Made by a program: the position numbers and the translations under genes. From the NCBI RefSeq assembly GCF_049331405.1, contig NZ_CP186274.1, positions 2,232,001 through 2,296,000 on the forward strand: a DNA stretch of 64,000 nt. The letters are read 5' to 3'. This DNA comes from PoT sp049331405 (GTDB lineage Bacteria > Planctomycetota > Planctomycetia > Isosphaerales > Isosphaeraceae). The notes beneath the pieces are model-generated. The model did no database searches. It saw only the letters and a list, made by a program, of their open reading frames with translations, and was not told the origin of the DNA. Positions within the stretch are counted from its first letter, which is position 1, and each line of letters begins with the position of its first letter. Positions 16,264-24,703 of the stretch are shown here, in pieces.

Positions 16264-17484
16264 TCACTTGGCGGGACTGACCTGGATGTCGAGGTAAACG
16301 AGCCGGTGGTCGGAGCTGGCGACCGGCCTCATGCGAACGAGCCTCGAGAGTGCGTCGGATTCCGCCGGCCAGAAGACGCCGCCGTCGAGGACCTTGAGGT
16401 CCATCGAGGGCAGGACGTAATCGACCCGGAGATTGCCGACCGACTCGTCGGCGAAGTCGGCCGTGTCGTTCTCGGCGGCACCTTGGTGCTTCGCGTTCAT
16501 CTTGCCCTGCAGCCGGGCAGCCTCGGCCGCGCCGGGAGAGCGGGGGATGATGCTTGCATTGATCTTAGGATGTTTGAGGAGCTGATCGATGGCGCCCGGG
16601 ACGCTGCCGCCGTCGAGCGGGTCGGCGTTCAGGTCGCCCATCAGTACGAACGTCTCGGGCGGATTCAGGCCCCCCACACCCGGCGATTCGCCTAGATATT
16701 TGGACGAGCCGTCGTTTCGGAGGTAGTCTGCCCAGAGGCGGATCTCGTCATGGTTGCGCTTGCCGTTGCGGTCTTCGGGGCCGTCGAAGGCGGGCGGGGT
16801 GGGATGGCTCACGAGCAGGTGGACGGGACGCCCCTCGACCTGGATCGGGAGATCCCAATGCGACTTGGACGAGAGCCGGAAGACGGCCAGCGCCTCGGGC
16901 GAATACCACGACTTGCCGCCCGGCCTGGTCGGCAGCAGGGCTGCGGGCATGTCTTTCCACAAGAAGTTCGTGAAACGACGGACGGTATCCTTGTCGATGG
17001 GGTACTTCGAGTAGACAACCATGCCGTACTGGCCGGGGAACTGGCCGAAGCCGAAGGCGTCGTTGCCGTAGCCGCGGCTCCCCGGCTCCTTGACGACCTT
17101 CCCGTCGCCATCGAGGTCGTGGCCGCTGGGGACGCCCGTGTTGACTTCCGAGGTGTAGCGATAGGCGTACGTCAGCGCCGGGGCCCCGTTCTGGGAACGC
17201 GCGAGGTAGTTCTCCTGGAAGAGCGAGGCGGCTCGACCTTCGGCATCATAGTCGAATTCGTTGATGAGCAGGACATCCGGGGCAACGCGCTGGATGATCT
17301 CGGCGACGTTGCGGGCCTGGGTATTGTCGGTCGTCGAGAGGTCGCGGGCGAGCGCGCCTTGCGTGTCGCGATTGAGGGAGGCGTTGAAGGTCGCGAACCG
17401 CACGGCCCCGGGCGGCCTGGATTCCTGACCGAGTGCGAGGCTTCCGACGAAGAGTAGCGCGGAAACGACCGTCATCCGCCACAT
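16264..17484 (-). CDS. Secreted endonuclease/exonuclease/phosphatase-family protein
   Basis: 406 residues with an N-terminal signal peptide (TVVSALLFVGSLALGQ). The EEP fold is shown by RFATFNASLNR (first strand, Asn), VLLINEFDYD (catalytic Glu), VLMGDLNADPLDGG (Asp/Asn pair), VDYVLPS and the terminal SSDHRLVYLDI (Asp-His). All catalytic elements are present. Substrates in this superfamily range from DNA to phospholipids and phosphodiesters, so the substrate is open. An extracellular location suggests nutrient scavenging of phosphate esters or nucleic acid. It is divergent from the gene at 17721. Confidence 0.92.
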   Translation of the reverse strand: MWRMTVVSALLFVGSLALGQESRPPGAVRFATFNASLNRDTQGALARDLSTTDNTQARNVAEIIQRVAPDVLLINEFDYDAEGRAASLFQENYLARSQNGAPALTYAYRYTSEVNTGVPSGHDLDGDGKVVKEPGSRGYGNDAFGFGQFPGQYGMVVYSKYPIDKDTVRRFTNFLWKDMPAALLPTRPGGKSWYSPEALAVFRLSSKSHWDLPIQVEGRPVHLLVSHPTPPAFDGPEDRNGKRNHDEIRLWADYLRNDGSSKYLGESPGVGGLNPPETFVLMGDLNADPLDGGSVPGAIDQLLKHPKINASIIPRSPGAAEAARLQGKMNAKHQGAAENDTADFADESVGNLRVDYVLPSMDLKVLDGGVFWPAESDALSRLVRMRPVASSDHRLVYLDIQVSPAK

Positions 17485-17720
17485 GGTGGGTCTCTCGTGC
17501 GTGGACCGAGGTTCATGCCAGTATCCGTGGCCTCCAACATTACGGAGGCGCCTTGCCCGGATCCAGGCCCCCAGGGCGGTTTATCGGGCCAATCATCGAA
17601 TTCTCATCGAAAGTTCATTCGATTCCCTCTCCGCTCGATTGCGATGTGCGGACGAGGTTGACGCCGGGCTCTCGGCGCCCCTCGCCCCGGTCCTCAGTGA
17701 GCGAAAGAGGGGGAACAAGG

Positions 17721-18710
17721 ATGCGTCGCAGCGTCTTCGCGGGACTCGCGCAGTCCCTCGGCGTCATCGTCGTCGGTTTGTCGCTGGTCGGCGGCGGGCG
17801 GGCCCAGCAACCGCCCCCCGACGGGGAATGGACGGCGGACGCGGTCGTCGCCGAGGCCCGCGCCGTGACCGACAACACCCTCGGGGCCGCGCAAGGCGTG
17901 GCGGTCCGCGAGGGCAAGATCTATGCCTACGGGGATGTGCATACCGTCACGCCTCGGGTCGGTGTGATCCGGGAGTTCGGCATGGATCTCGCGCCGACCG
18001 GACGCGTCGTCTGGCTGCGTCGAGGCGGGTCCCCCTTCATCATCCACCCCACGGGCCTGACCTGGGACCCGCACTTCGGCACGTTCCTGGGCGATACGAT
18101 CAAGTCGCCGGAAGACCCGCGCAGGACGAAGGCGAAGATCTACCGGCTCGACTGGGAGCGGGCCTGGGCGGACGGGCACCTCGACAACTCGGTCATCGAC
18201 GCGCTCGACGACGACGCGGCCGTCAACGGCTGCCGGCCCACGTTCGTGAAGGTCGCGGGCAGGACCCTGCTCGCCACCGCCGATTATGGCTCGATCCGCC
18301 CGGAGATCCGCCTCTACGACCCCGAGTTGTTCCTCGACGCGAAGCGCAGCAGCGCCCCGGGCGTGGTGGTGCATCGGATCCTGAGCGGCCCCTATAACCA
18401 GAACCTGCACTGGGATGCCGAGCTTGGACGCCTGACGTGCGTCCAGAACGTGATCGAGGGCCGGGGATGGAGGCTCGAGGTACTCGACCTCGCCAGAGGC
18501 GTCGCCGACGGTCGGGTCAGCGGCCCCGGCGTCCGCGTCCAGAGCTTCACCTTCGTCCCGCACGACGAGCTCGAAGGCTACTGGCCGATCGATCGCCAGA
18601 AGTCGATCCTCATCACCTCGAGCCGCCGCGACAACATGGTCGTCGGGACGATCCGACCCACGGACCCGCGGATCTCACCGCCCGTCCCCCCCTCTGCCGA
18701 AACCAACTGA
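17721..18710 (+). CDS. Secreted protein of unknown function
   Basis: 329 residues with a signal peptide (FAGLAQSLGVIVVGLSLVGG) ending near the sequence GRAQQ. The mature part is beta-rich with repeated turns (GVAVREGKIYAYGDVH; HPTGLTWDPHFGTFLGD; GRTLLATADYGSIRPEIRLYD; LHWDAELGRLTCVQNV), which suggests a beta-propeller of the SMP-30/NHL style, but I could not assign a family. The start is ATG 17721 after AGAGGGGG; the frame is open much further upstream without likeness to a protein. It is followed by a strong terminator. Confidence 0.75.
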   Translation: MRRSVFAGLAQSLGVIVVGLSLVGGGRAQQPPPDGEWTADAVVAEARAVTDNTLGAAQGVAVREGKIYAYGDVHTVTPRVGVIREFGMDLAPTGRVVWLRRGGSPFIIHPTGLTWDPHFGTFLGDTIKSPEDPRRTKAKIYRLDWERAWADGHLDNSVIDALDDDAAVNGCRPTFVKVAGRTLLATADYGSIRPEIRLYDPELFLDAKRSSAPGVVVHRILSGPYNQNLHWDAELGRLTCVQNVIEGRGWRLEVLDLARGVADGRVSGPGVRVQSFTFVPHDELEGYWPIDRQKSILITSSRRDNMVVGTIRPTDPRISPPVPPSAETN

Positions 18711-18749
18711 TGCATTGATTCCAGCATTCCTCGCGACCGAGCCGGGTGA

Positions 18750-18780
18750 GAAACGGGGACGCCAGGGCGTCCCCGTTTTC
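18750..18780 (+). terminator. Intrinsic terminator after the secreted-protein gene
   Basis: A 12-13 bp stem (AAACGGGGACGC with GCGTCCCCGTTT) has a 4-base loop and flanking A and T runs, 40 bp after the stop at 18710. The symmetric A/T flanks mean it could work in either direction. Confidence 0.85.
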
Positions 18781-20012
18781 GTTGGACCTTCGTTGCCCCA
18801 TCCGACGCGTTGAGATCGTCCCGCCGGCACAATTCCTGTCCGACCCGTCTCTTTCCCCTGATAAAACCCTCGGGGAGGAGGGTCGCCACGGAGGCAGTCA
18901 GGGCGATCGCCAACGATGCCATCACCGGGTCATTCCTGCTCGCCGCGGAAATTTGAAATGATGAAGGTGATGAGAAATGTCAACGATAGGCCTCCTCATT
19001 GCCGGGAGACCTATCCGCTCGAAAGTACCACGACAATGATGCTCCAACATTCGAGTTGAACGGAGCGAAGAACTTCGTCAAAGACAGGGCTGGCAACACA
19101 TCGACAAAAGCCTTTCCGAGCCAACCATGAACGATTAGGCATTCTCAATTGGATGCCTCGTTCGGGTTCCCGGAGCAGGCTCAGGCAGATAACTGCCTCA
19201 AAATGAGAGGCCTCAAGGCCGAGGATTGGGCCGAAAAACGAGATTCGGAAGCCGGGAACGGACCATGGAAGCGACGGCTTGCAGGCACATTCAATTCGAG
19301 CCAGGATCGAGTGGCCGATGATGGCCGAAGCCAATCCGTCCGCGGGATCTATGGCTGACGCATCGATGGCAACAAACGCGACAACGAGAGTGACGGAAGC
19401 GACGTTTTTGCCGTTTGGAAGGTTGAAGACCGACAAGCTCGGCCGAAACCGCGGAGGTGAGTTGGGCTTAAGGTATTCAAATTGCTCATAGAGTCACCAA
19501 CAGGTTGATTCTGAGTCCGCCGAATCCGACCTCGACATTTGGTCGTTCTGTTATAATTCGATGAACGGCCTCGGTTTCCGGAGAAATCCGGCGCCCGGGT
19601 CATTATCGAAGCCAAGACGGCTCTTCACGTTGCGAGCCCTCTCGATCGATCCATCGCACCGGAATTTGGGTGAGAGCTTGAATGACCCGTTCTTCTCGCG
19701 CGACCCCAAGATCTCCAGAGGAATTTCGAGTTCCTCTCGAAAAGAGACAGTAGTTCTCCAAGTCTGTGTGATCGAACCCCATCGAGGCGTTCGATATTCC
19801 ATGAAGGGTTCGTGCGTGCAATAAGTCGGTAACGTGAACATCCGGACTCGACTGGACGTAATAAAACCAGTCTCGGGGTGGTAGTTCATCAGATTCGCCC
19901 CGCCCCGGGGGAGGGGTCCGGACGGAGCCGTCCGACAGTCCTGGCGTTCTTCCAACGACCCGTTCGCGGGCCGGGGGATCGTCGTCCCACATGATGCGGG
20001 GAGCCAACTCCC
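18781..20012. other. 1.2-kb intergenic region, no gene seen
   Basis: It is less GC-rich than the genes on both sides. Several open frames of 60-140 codons exist on both strands but none shows a family pattern, a good start site or planctomycete codon bias. It may contain gene remains beyond recognition. Confidence 0.4.
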
Positions 20013-21707
20013 ATGAGTATGAGGACAATCGTCGCCATGGCGGCACTGATCCTGGTCGGTGCGACTGCCGCGACCGCGAGCCCGAACGCACTCGGGCCCA
20101 GCGACCGTGACCTCCTCTCCACCTACGCCCGCGACACCTGGCATTCCATCGATGCCATGTTCGCGCAAGGCGAGCTCCCCACCGACGAGATGCGCCGACA
20201 GGGAGATGGCTGGACCCAATCCGAATTGACCTCGCCCACGAACATCGCCGCCTACCTCTGGAGCGTGATCGCGGCCGAGGATCTGCACATCATCTCCCGG
20301 GAGGATGCGGGCAAGCGGCTCGAGCGCGTCCTGCAAACGCTCGACAAGATCGAGCGATCGCACGGCTTCTACTTCAACTGGTACGACGCCTCGAGCGGCA
20401 GGCGTGCCCGGGTTTGGCCCGGAGGAGTCGCCCTCCGCCCTTTCCTCTCATCCGTGGACAACGGCTGGCTGGCCGTTGCCCTCATCGTCGTGGGTAATGC
20501 CAGGCCCGACCTGCGCGACACAACCGATGCGCTCTTGAAGGACATGAACTTCGGATTCTTCTACGACCCTTATGATCCGAACGACCCCATCGCGCATCCG
20601 GGGCTGCTCCGCGGCGGATACTTCACCGACAGCAACACGTACACGGATTTCCATTACGGCACGCTCAACACGGAGCCTCGCATCGCCAGCTACGTGGCGA
20701 TTGCGCGAGGACAGATCCCTGTCGAGCATTATTACCGGATGATCCGCGCCCACAACCTCGGCCGCGACGGGCGCCCCGCGCCGACGAGGACGTACGCCGG
20801 CGTCCCGGTCGTCGAGGGCAACCGCCACTACCGGAACATGAACTTCGTCCCGAGCTGGGACGGGACCATGTTTGAGGCCCTGATGGTCCCCCTGTTCGTC
20901 CCCGAGGCCGAGTGGGCCCCGGGTAGTTGGGGGGCCAATCACCCGCTCTACGTCCGGGCGCAGATCGAATACGGACTCCGCGACGCCAGGCTCGGCTACT
21001 GGGGGATCTCCGCATCCACCGACCCCGGCGGCGGCTATCGTGCCTACGGAGTTGCCGAGTTGGGGAGCCGCGACGTCGATTCCTCTCGCAAGCACGAGAG
21101 CATCATCACGCCGCACGCGACCTTCCTCGCGATGCAGTATAGCCCGGTGGAAGCGGTCGCGAACCTCCGGACCCTGACGCAGAACTTCCCGCTCTACGGG
21201 CCTTACGGGTTCTACGACTCGGTCGACGTCCACACCGGTCAGGTTGCCGAACGCGTGCTCATCCTCGACCAAGGGATGATCATGGCCTCGCTCTCCAACG
21301 TGATTGGCGGCGACGTCCTCCGTCGCGGGTTCTGCAGCGGCCCGATGGAGGCTGTGATCCGGCCGCTGATCGCCCCCGAGCGTTTCGAAGTGGGCGAGGT
21401 CAAGCCGCGGGAACCGGAGCAGGTGGTCTCTCGCGAGGAGCCGAAGCCGACCCTGGACTCCAACTGGCGCATCGACGAGCCGGACCTCTCGCTCCCGTCG
21501 CCGGCGCTCGGCGAGATTCCCGAGACCATCGCGATCATCTCGCCGGTCCGCGACATGGAGGCGAGCCCGCGACTCGGCCTCTCGGCCACAATCACCGACA
21601 TCCTCCAGAACGTCGGACCGAATCGACCGCTCGCCGCGCCCAATGGCGGCAACGAACGCAAGGGGCGTCGGAAGCGGTCGAACTCCACGAATGCGGCTCC
21701 CCCTTGA
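20013..21707 (+). CDS. Secreted glucoamylase-like protein (glycoamylase domain)
   Basis: 564 residues with a signal peptide (MRTIVAMAALILVGATAATA). The mature part begins with the helical SDRDLLSTYARDTWHSID segment and has the PF10091-type pattern: YFNWYDASSG, VDNGWLAVALIVVG, MNFVPSWDGTMFEALMVPLF, YWGISAS, RAYGVAELGSRD and ITPHATFLAM. This (alpha/alpha)6-barrel family includes domains linked to cyclic beta-glucan processing and periplasmic glucan hydrolysis; the true substrate here is not known. The last 100 residues are low-complexity and end in a basic Ser/Asn-rich tail (ERKGRRKRSNSTN), which is unusual for the family. A second Met lies two codons downstream. A terminator follows. Confidence 0.87.
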   Translation: MSMRTIVAMAALILVGATAATASPNALGPSDRDLLSTYARDTWHSIDAMFAQGELPTDEMRRQGDGWTQSELTSPTNIAAYLWSVIAAEDLHIISREDAGKRLERVLQTLDKIERSHGFYFNWYDASSGRRARVWPGGVALRPFLSSVDNGWLAVALIVVGNARPDLRDTTDALLKDMNFGFFYDPYDPNDPIAHPGLLRGGYFTDSNTYTDFHYGTLNTEPRIASYVAIARGQIPVEHYYRMIRAHNLGRDGRPAPTRTYAGVPVVEGNRHYRNMNFVPSWDGTMFEALMVPLFVPEAEWAPGSWGANHPLYVRAQIEYGLRDARLGYWGISASTDPGGGYRAYGVAELGSRDVDSSRKHESIITPHATFLAMQYSPVEAVANLRTLTQNFPLYGPYGFYDSVDVHTGQVAERVLILDQGMIMASLSNVIGGDVLRRGFCSGPMEAVIRPLIAPERFEVGEVKPREPEQVVSREEPKPTLDSNWRIDEPDLSLPSPALGEIPETIAIISPVRDMEASPRLGLSATITDILQNVGPNRPLAAPNGGNERKGRRKRSNSTNAAPP

Positions 21708-21755
21708 TCCTGGGACCGCACGCTCCGACGCGATGGCCAACTCCCTCTAAACACA

Positions 21756-21793
21756 CGACCCGTCGACGCCAAGTCGACGGGTCGCTTTCGTTT
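21756..21793 (+). terminator. Intrinsic terminator after glucoamylase-like gene
   Basis: A perfect 12-bp stem (CGACCCGTCGAC / GTCGACGGGTCG) with a 5-base loop is followed by CTTTCGTTT, 48 bp after the stop. Confidence 0.85.
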
Positions 21794-21943
21794 GATGGGA
21801 CGCGGATTTCAGCGAGGCTGACTCCGCAGTAACCTTGATCAAATCGAGGAGAACGGGCTCTGACCCTGCGCTCCGCTTAGTGAACTGACCGGAGTCTTAC
21901 AGCCCAGGTCGAGACGCTCGGCGACGCATCGGAGTGGACATTC

Positions 21944-22561
21944 ATGGCGGAGACGCATTCCTACCTGACGTCGGAAGGGCACGGCCTTCCGCACGATCCT
22001 TTCAAGGCCATCGTGGCTCCCCGGCCGATCGGCTGGATCTCCACTCGAGACGCGCAAGGGCGCGTGAACCTCGCGCCTTACAGTTTCTTCAACGCCTTCA
22101 GCGACGCCCCTCCCATCGTCGGGTTCAGCAGCAACGGGCGCAAGGACAGTTTGAGGAATGCGGAGGAGACCGGCGAATTCGTCGCCAATCTCGCCACGCG
22201 GACGCTCGCGGAGGCCATGAATCGCACCTCGGCGACGCTCCCCCACGGCGTCGACGAGATGACGCTGGCGGGCCTCACCCCGGCACCTTGCCGGGTCGTC
22301 GCACCGCCTCGAGTGGCCGAGGCCCCGGCCGCGCTCGAATGCAAGTTGCTCGGCATCAATCGGCTTGTCGACCTCGATGGCAACCCGACGGATTATTACC
22401 TCGTCCTCGGCCAGGTCGTCGCGGTCCACATCAGCACCGCCTGCCTCAAGGACGGACTCTTCGACATGACCGCGGCCGGGACGATCGCCCGCTGCGGCTA
22501 TCGGGGCGACTATGCCGAGGTCGATCACCTCTTCGAGATGATCAGGCCGAGTGACGCCTGA
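21944..22561 (+). CDS. Flavin reductase family protein (FMN-binding split barrel)
   Basis: 205 residues. The flavin reductase-like split-barrel pattern is clear: FKAIVAPRPIGWISTRDAQG, VNLAPYSFFNAFSDAPPIVG, and ETGEFVANLATRTLAEAMN. It is of the DIM6/NTAB group, which bind FMN as homodimers. The reaction is uncertain: these proteins serve as flavin reductases for two-component oxygenases or as stand-alone oxidoreductases. It converges with the old yellow enzyme gene at 22602, only 40 bp away, so the two flavoproteins are neighbours but on opposite strands. Confidence 0.92.
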   Translation: MAETHSYLTSEGHGLPHDPFKAIVAPRPIGWISTRDAQGRVNLAPYSFFNAFSDAPPIVGFSSNGRKDSLRNAEETGEFVANLATRTLAEAMNRTSATLPHGVDEMTLAGLTPAPCRVVAPPRVAEAPAALECKLLGINRLVDLDGNPTDYYLVLGQVVAVHISTACLKDGLFDMTAAGTIARCGYRGDYAEVDHLFEMIRPSDA

Positions 22562-22601
22562 CTCACCGAAGACCCGTTTGGATCACCGCCTCGTCATCCG
22601 A

Positions 22602-23720
22602 TCAAATCTCGGCTCCACCTTTATGATAGGGGAAATCGATGTACCCGCGATGATCGCCGCCGTGGGAGGTGGAACGGTCGTAGGCGTTCAGGGGTAGGCC
22701 GAGCTTGATCCGTCGGGGCAGGTCTGGGTTGGCGCTGAAATGACGGCCGAAGGCGACGAGGTCGGCGTCGCCGCGGGCGAGGATGTCGGCGGCCGTCTCG
22801 GGCTCGAACCCCCCGGCCGCGATGATCGTGCCCGCGAAGTGCTTGCGCAGCAGTTCCGAGGCGACGGGCGGGAGCCCCTCTGTGATGGACTTATTCCCGG
22901 AGCTCCTTGGCTCGATGATATGCAGGTAGGCGATCCCGAACTCGTCCAGGCGATCGGCGACGTGGCAGAAGAGGACGCCAGAATTGCTGTCCGACATCCC
23001 GTTGAAGATGGTGCTCGGCGAGATCCGGACCCCGACCCTCGCCCGGCCCCAGACGCAAGCGACCGCGCGGACGACCTCGAACAGAAGGCGGGCGCGATTC
23101 TCGACCGAGCCGCCATAGGCGTCGGTCCGTTTGTTGGAGCCATCCTGGAGGAACTGGTCGAGGAGGTAGCCGTTGCCCGCGTGGATCTCGACGCCGTCGA
23201 ACCTCGCCGCCCTGGCTCGCTTCGCGGCCGAGCGGTACTCGTCGACGATCCCCGGGATGTCCTGCAGCGCGATCGCCCGATGCGGCGAGGCCGGTACCCA
23301 GCCTTCCGCGGTGTAGGCGATGCCCTGGAACGGCACCACCGAGGGGGCCAGAGGCGCAACACCCCCGGTCATGTCGACGTGGCCGACTCGTCCCACATGC
23401 AAGAGTTGGAGGACGATCCGGCCTCCCTTCGCATGCACGGCATCGACGACCTTGGGCCAGCCGACGACCTGGGCGTCGGAATAGATCCCCGGTGCCCCGA
23501 GGTATCCGCGTCCCCTCATCGAGACCGTCGTCGCCTCACTGATAATGAGGCCCCCTTCGGAGGCTCGCTGCCGGTAGTATTCGGCCATCAAGGGCCCCGG
23601 TATATCACCCGGGACTTCGGCCCGTAGGAGAGTCAGCGGGGACATCACGACGCGGTGCGAGAGTGGGATGGGGCCGACCTGGGTCGGTTCGAAAAGCTTT
23701 CGGGACGTGGCCACGGCCAT
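22602..23720 (-). CDS. NADH:flavin oxidoreductase, old yellow enzyme family
   Basis: 372 residues forming one FMN-binding TIM barrel. Diagnostic segments are LFEPTQVGPIPLSHRVVMSPLT, YYRQRASEGGLIISEAT, GRIVLQLLHVGR, GVEIHAGNGYLLDQFLQD (His-Asn pair that binds the substrate), the SVENRARLLFEV helix and the phosphate-binding end TIIAAGGFEPETA with DLVAFGRHFSANPDLP. It reduces activated alkenes with NAD(P)H. The start is ATG 23720, six bases after AGGAG; the frame is open for 88 more codons upstream without likeness. There is no C-terminal FAD/4Fe-4S part, so it is a classical short OYE. Confidence 0.93.
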   Translation of the reverse strand: MAVATSRKLFEPTQVGPIPLSHRVVMSPLTLLRAEVPGDIPGPLMAEYYRQRASEGGLIISEATTVSMRGRGYLGAPGIYSDAQVVGWPKVVDAVHAKGGRIVLQLLHVGRVGHVDMTGGVAPLAPSVVPFQGIAYTAEGWVPASPHRAIALQDIPGIVDEYRSAAKRARAARFDGVEIHAGNGYLLDQFLQDGSNKRTDAYGGSVENRARLLFEVVRAVACVWGRARVGVRISPSTIFNGMSDSNSGVLFCHVADRLDEFGIAYLHIIEPRSSGNKSITEGLPPVASELLRKHFAGTIIAAGGFEPETAADILARGDADLVAFGRHFSANPDLPRRIKLGLPLNAYDRSTSHGGDHRGYIDFPYHKGGAEI

Positions 23721-24006
23721 GATGAACTCCTGCCCGGGCGACGCTGCATCATCGCGTCGCGGAAGAGATGAGGTGGAGGCTCGCAGCGTCAATTCGGGTC
23801 GCGGAGCAGGGGGGACAACGATTTGAGAGGCTGGAGGAGTGTCTCGAAGGCCTCGAGACGCCGGGGATCGGCCGTTCGATCCGCCTGCCGCACCCTCGTT
23901 GGGCGCAACGGGTGGACAGCGAGTCCTAACTTTCGCAGTGAAAGAATTCGAACTCCGGATTTTGAAGAGTGGAGATCCACACAACTTGCCGTAGAATCAA
24001 CCCGTT

Positions 24007-24636
24007 ATGGAAGAGAACCGAACGACAATCGTGGTCCAGCAGTATCTGAACGAACTAGCCGAGGCCCAGGGCAAATCCGACGCCGAGCCCGTGATCTCGG
24101 CATTGTTGGCCCGTTCGGCACAGCGGCTCCAGATCCTCTGCGCCTCGCTCCTGTACCGGAGTTATCCCAGGCTGGCACGCCCGCCGCTGGGGCTCGAGGC
24201 CGAGGAGATGCTGGGTGCCGTCGTCGAGCGGTTGCTCCGCGCCCTGAGGGAAACGAGGCCCGTCACGGTCCGAGGGTTCTTCGCCCTCGCCGGCCAGCAC
24301 ATGCGCTGGGAGCTGAATGACCTGGCACGCCGCCTAGATGAGCAGGGCATGGCGTTCGACGTCCATCAGATGGATGTCGCCGAGCCGGCCAGCAGCGAAT
24401 CGGGCCTGAGGCCGTCGGCGCGTCGGATGCTCGACGCCATCGAGAGCCTCCCGGAGAACGAACGCGAGGCCCTCAACCTCGTCCGCATCCACGGCATGAC
24501 GCAACTCGAAGCGGCGGACATCCTTGGCATCTCGGTGAAGACCGTCCAGCGCCGCCTGAACCGCGCCGTGATCCTGCTCACGGCCGAGCTCGACGACCTC
24601 CGGCCCGGCCCGGACTCGTCCGACGGCGACGACTGA
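24007..24636 (+). CDS. ECF-type RNA polymerase sigma factor
   Basis: 209 residues. Region 2 is seen as AEEMLGAVVERLLRALRETRPVTVRGFF followed by HMRWELNDLARR; region 4 has SLPENEREALNLVRIHGMTQLEAADILGISVKTVQRRL, a typical sigma4 helix-turn-helix. It is of the kind that planctomycetes keep beside Ser/Thr kinases. No anti-sigma gene is adjacent; instead a kinase with a membrane helix starts 67 bp downstream in the same direction, so kinase phosphorylation is a plausible way of control. The C-terminus is acidic (DLRPGPDSSDGDD). Confidence 0.93.
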   Translation: MEENRTTIVVQQYLNELAEAQGKSDAEPVISALLARSAQRLQILCASLLYRSYPRLARPPLGLEAEEMLGAVVERLLRALRETRPVTVRGFFALAGQHMRWELNDLARRLDEQGMAFDVHQMDVAEPASSESGLRPSARRMLDAIESLPENEREALNLVRIHGMTQLEAADILGISVKTVQRRLNRAVILLTAELDDLRPGPDSSDGDD

Positions 24637-24703
24637 GCGACGACGTCACTTCGACCCCTCGACGACCCGGCCAGTCAACCAACCCCCAGGTGGATACTCG
24701 GCC

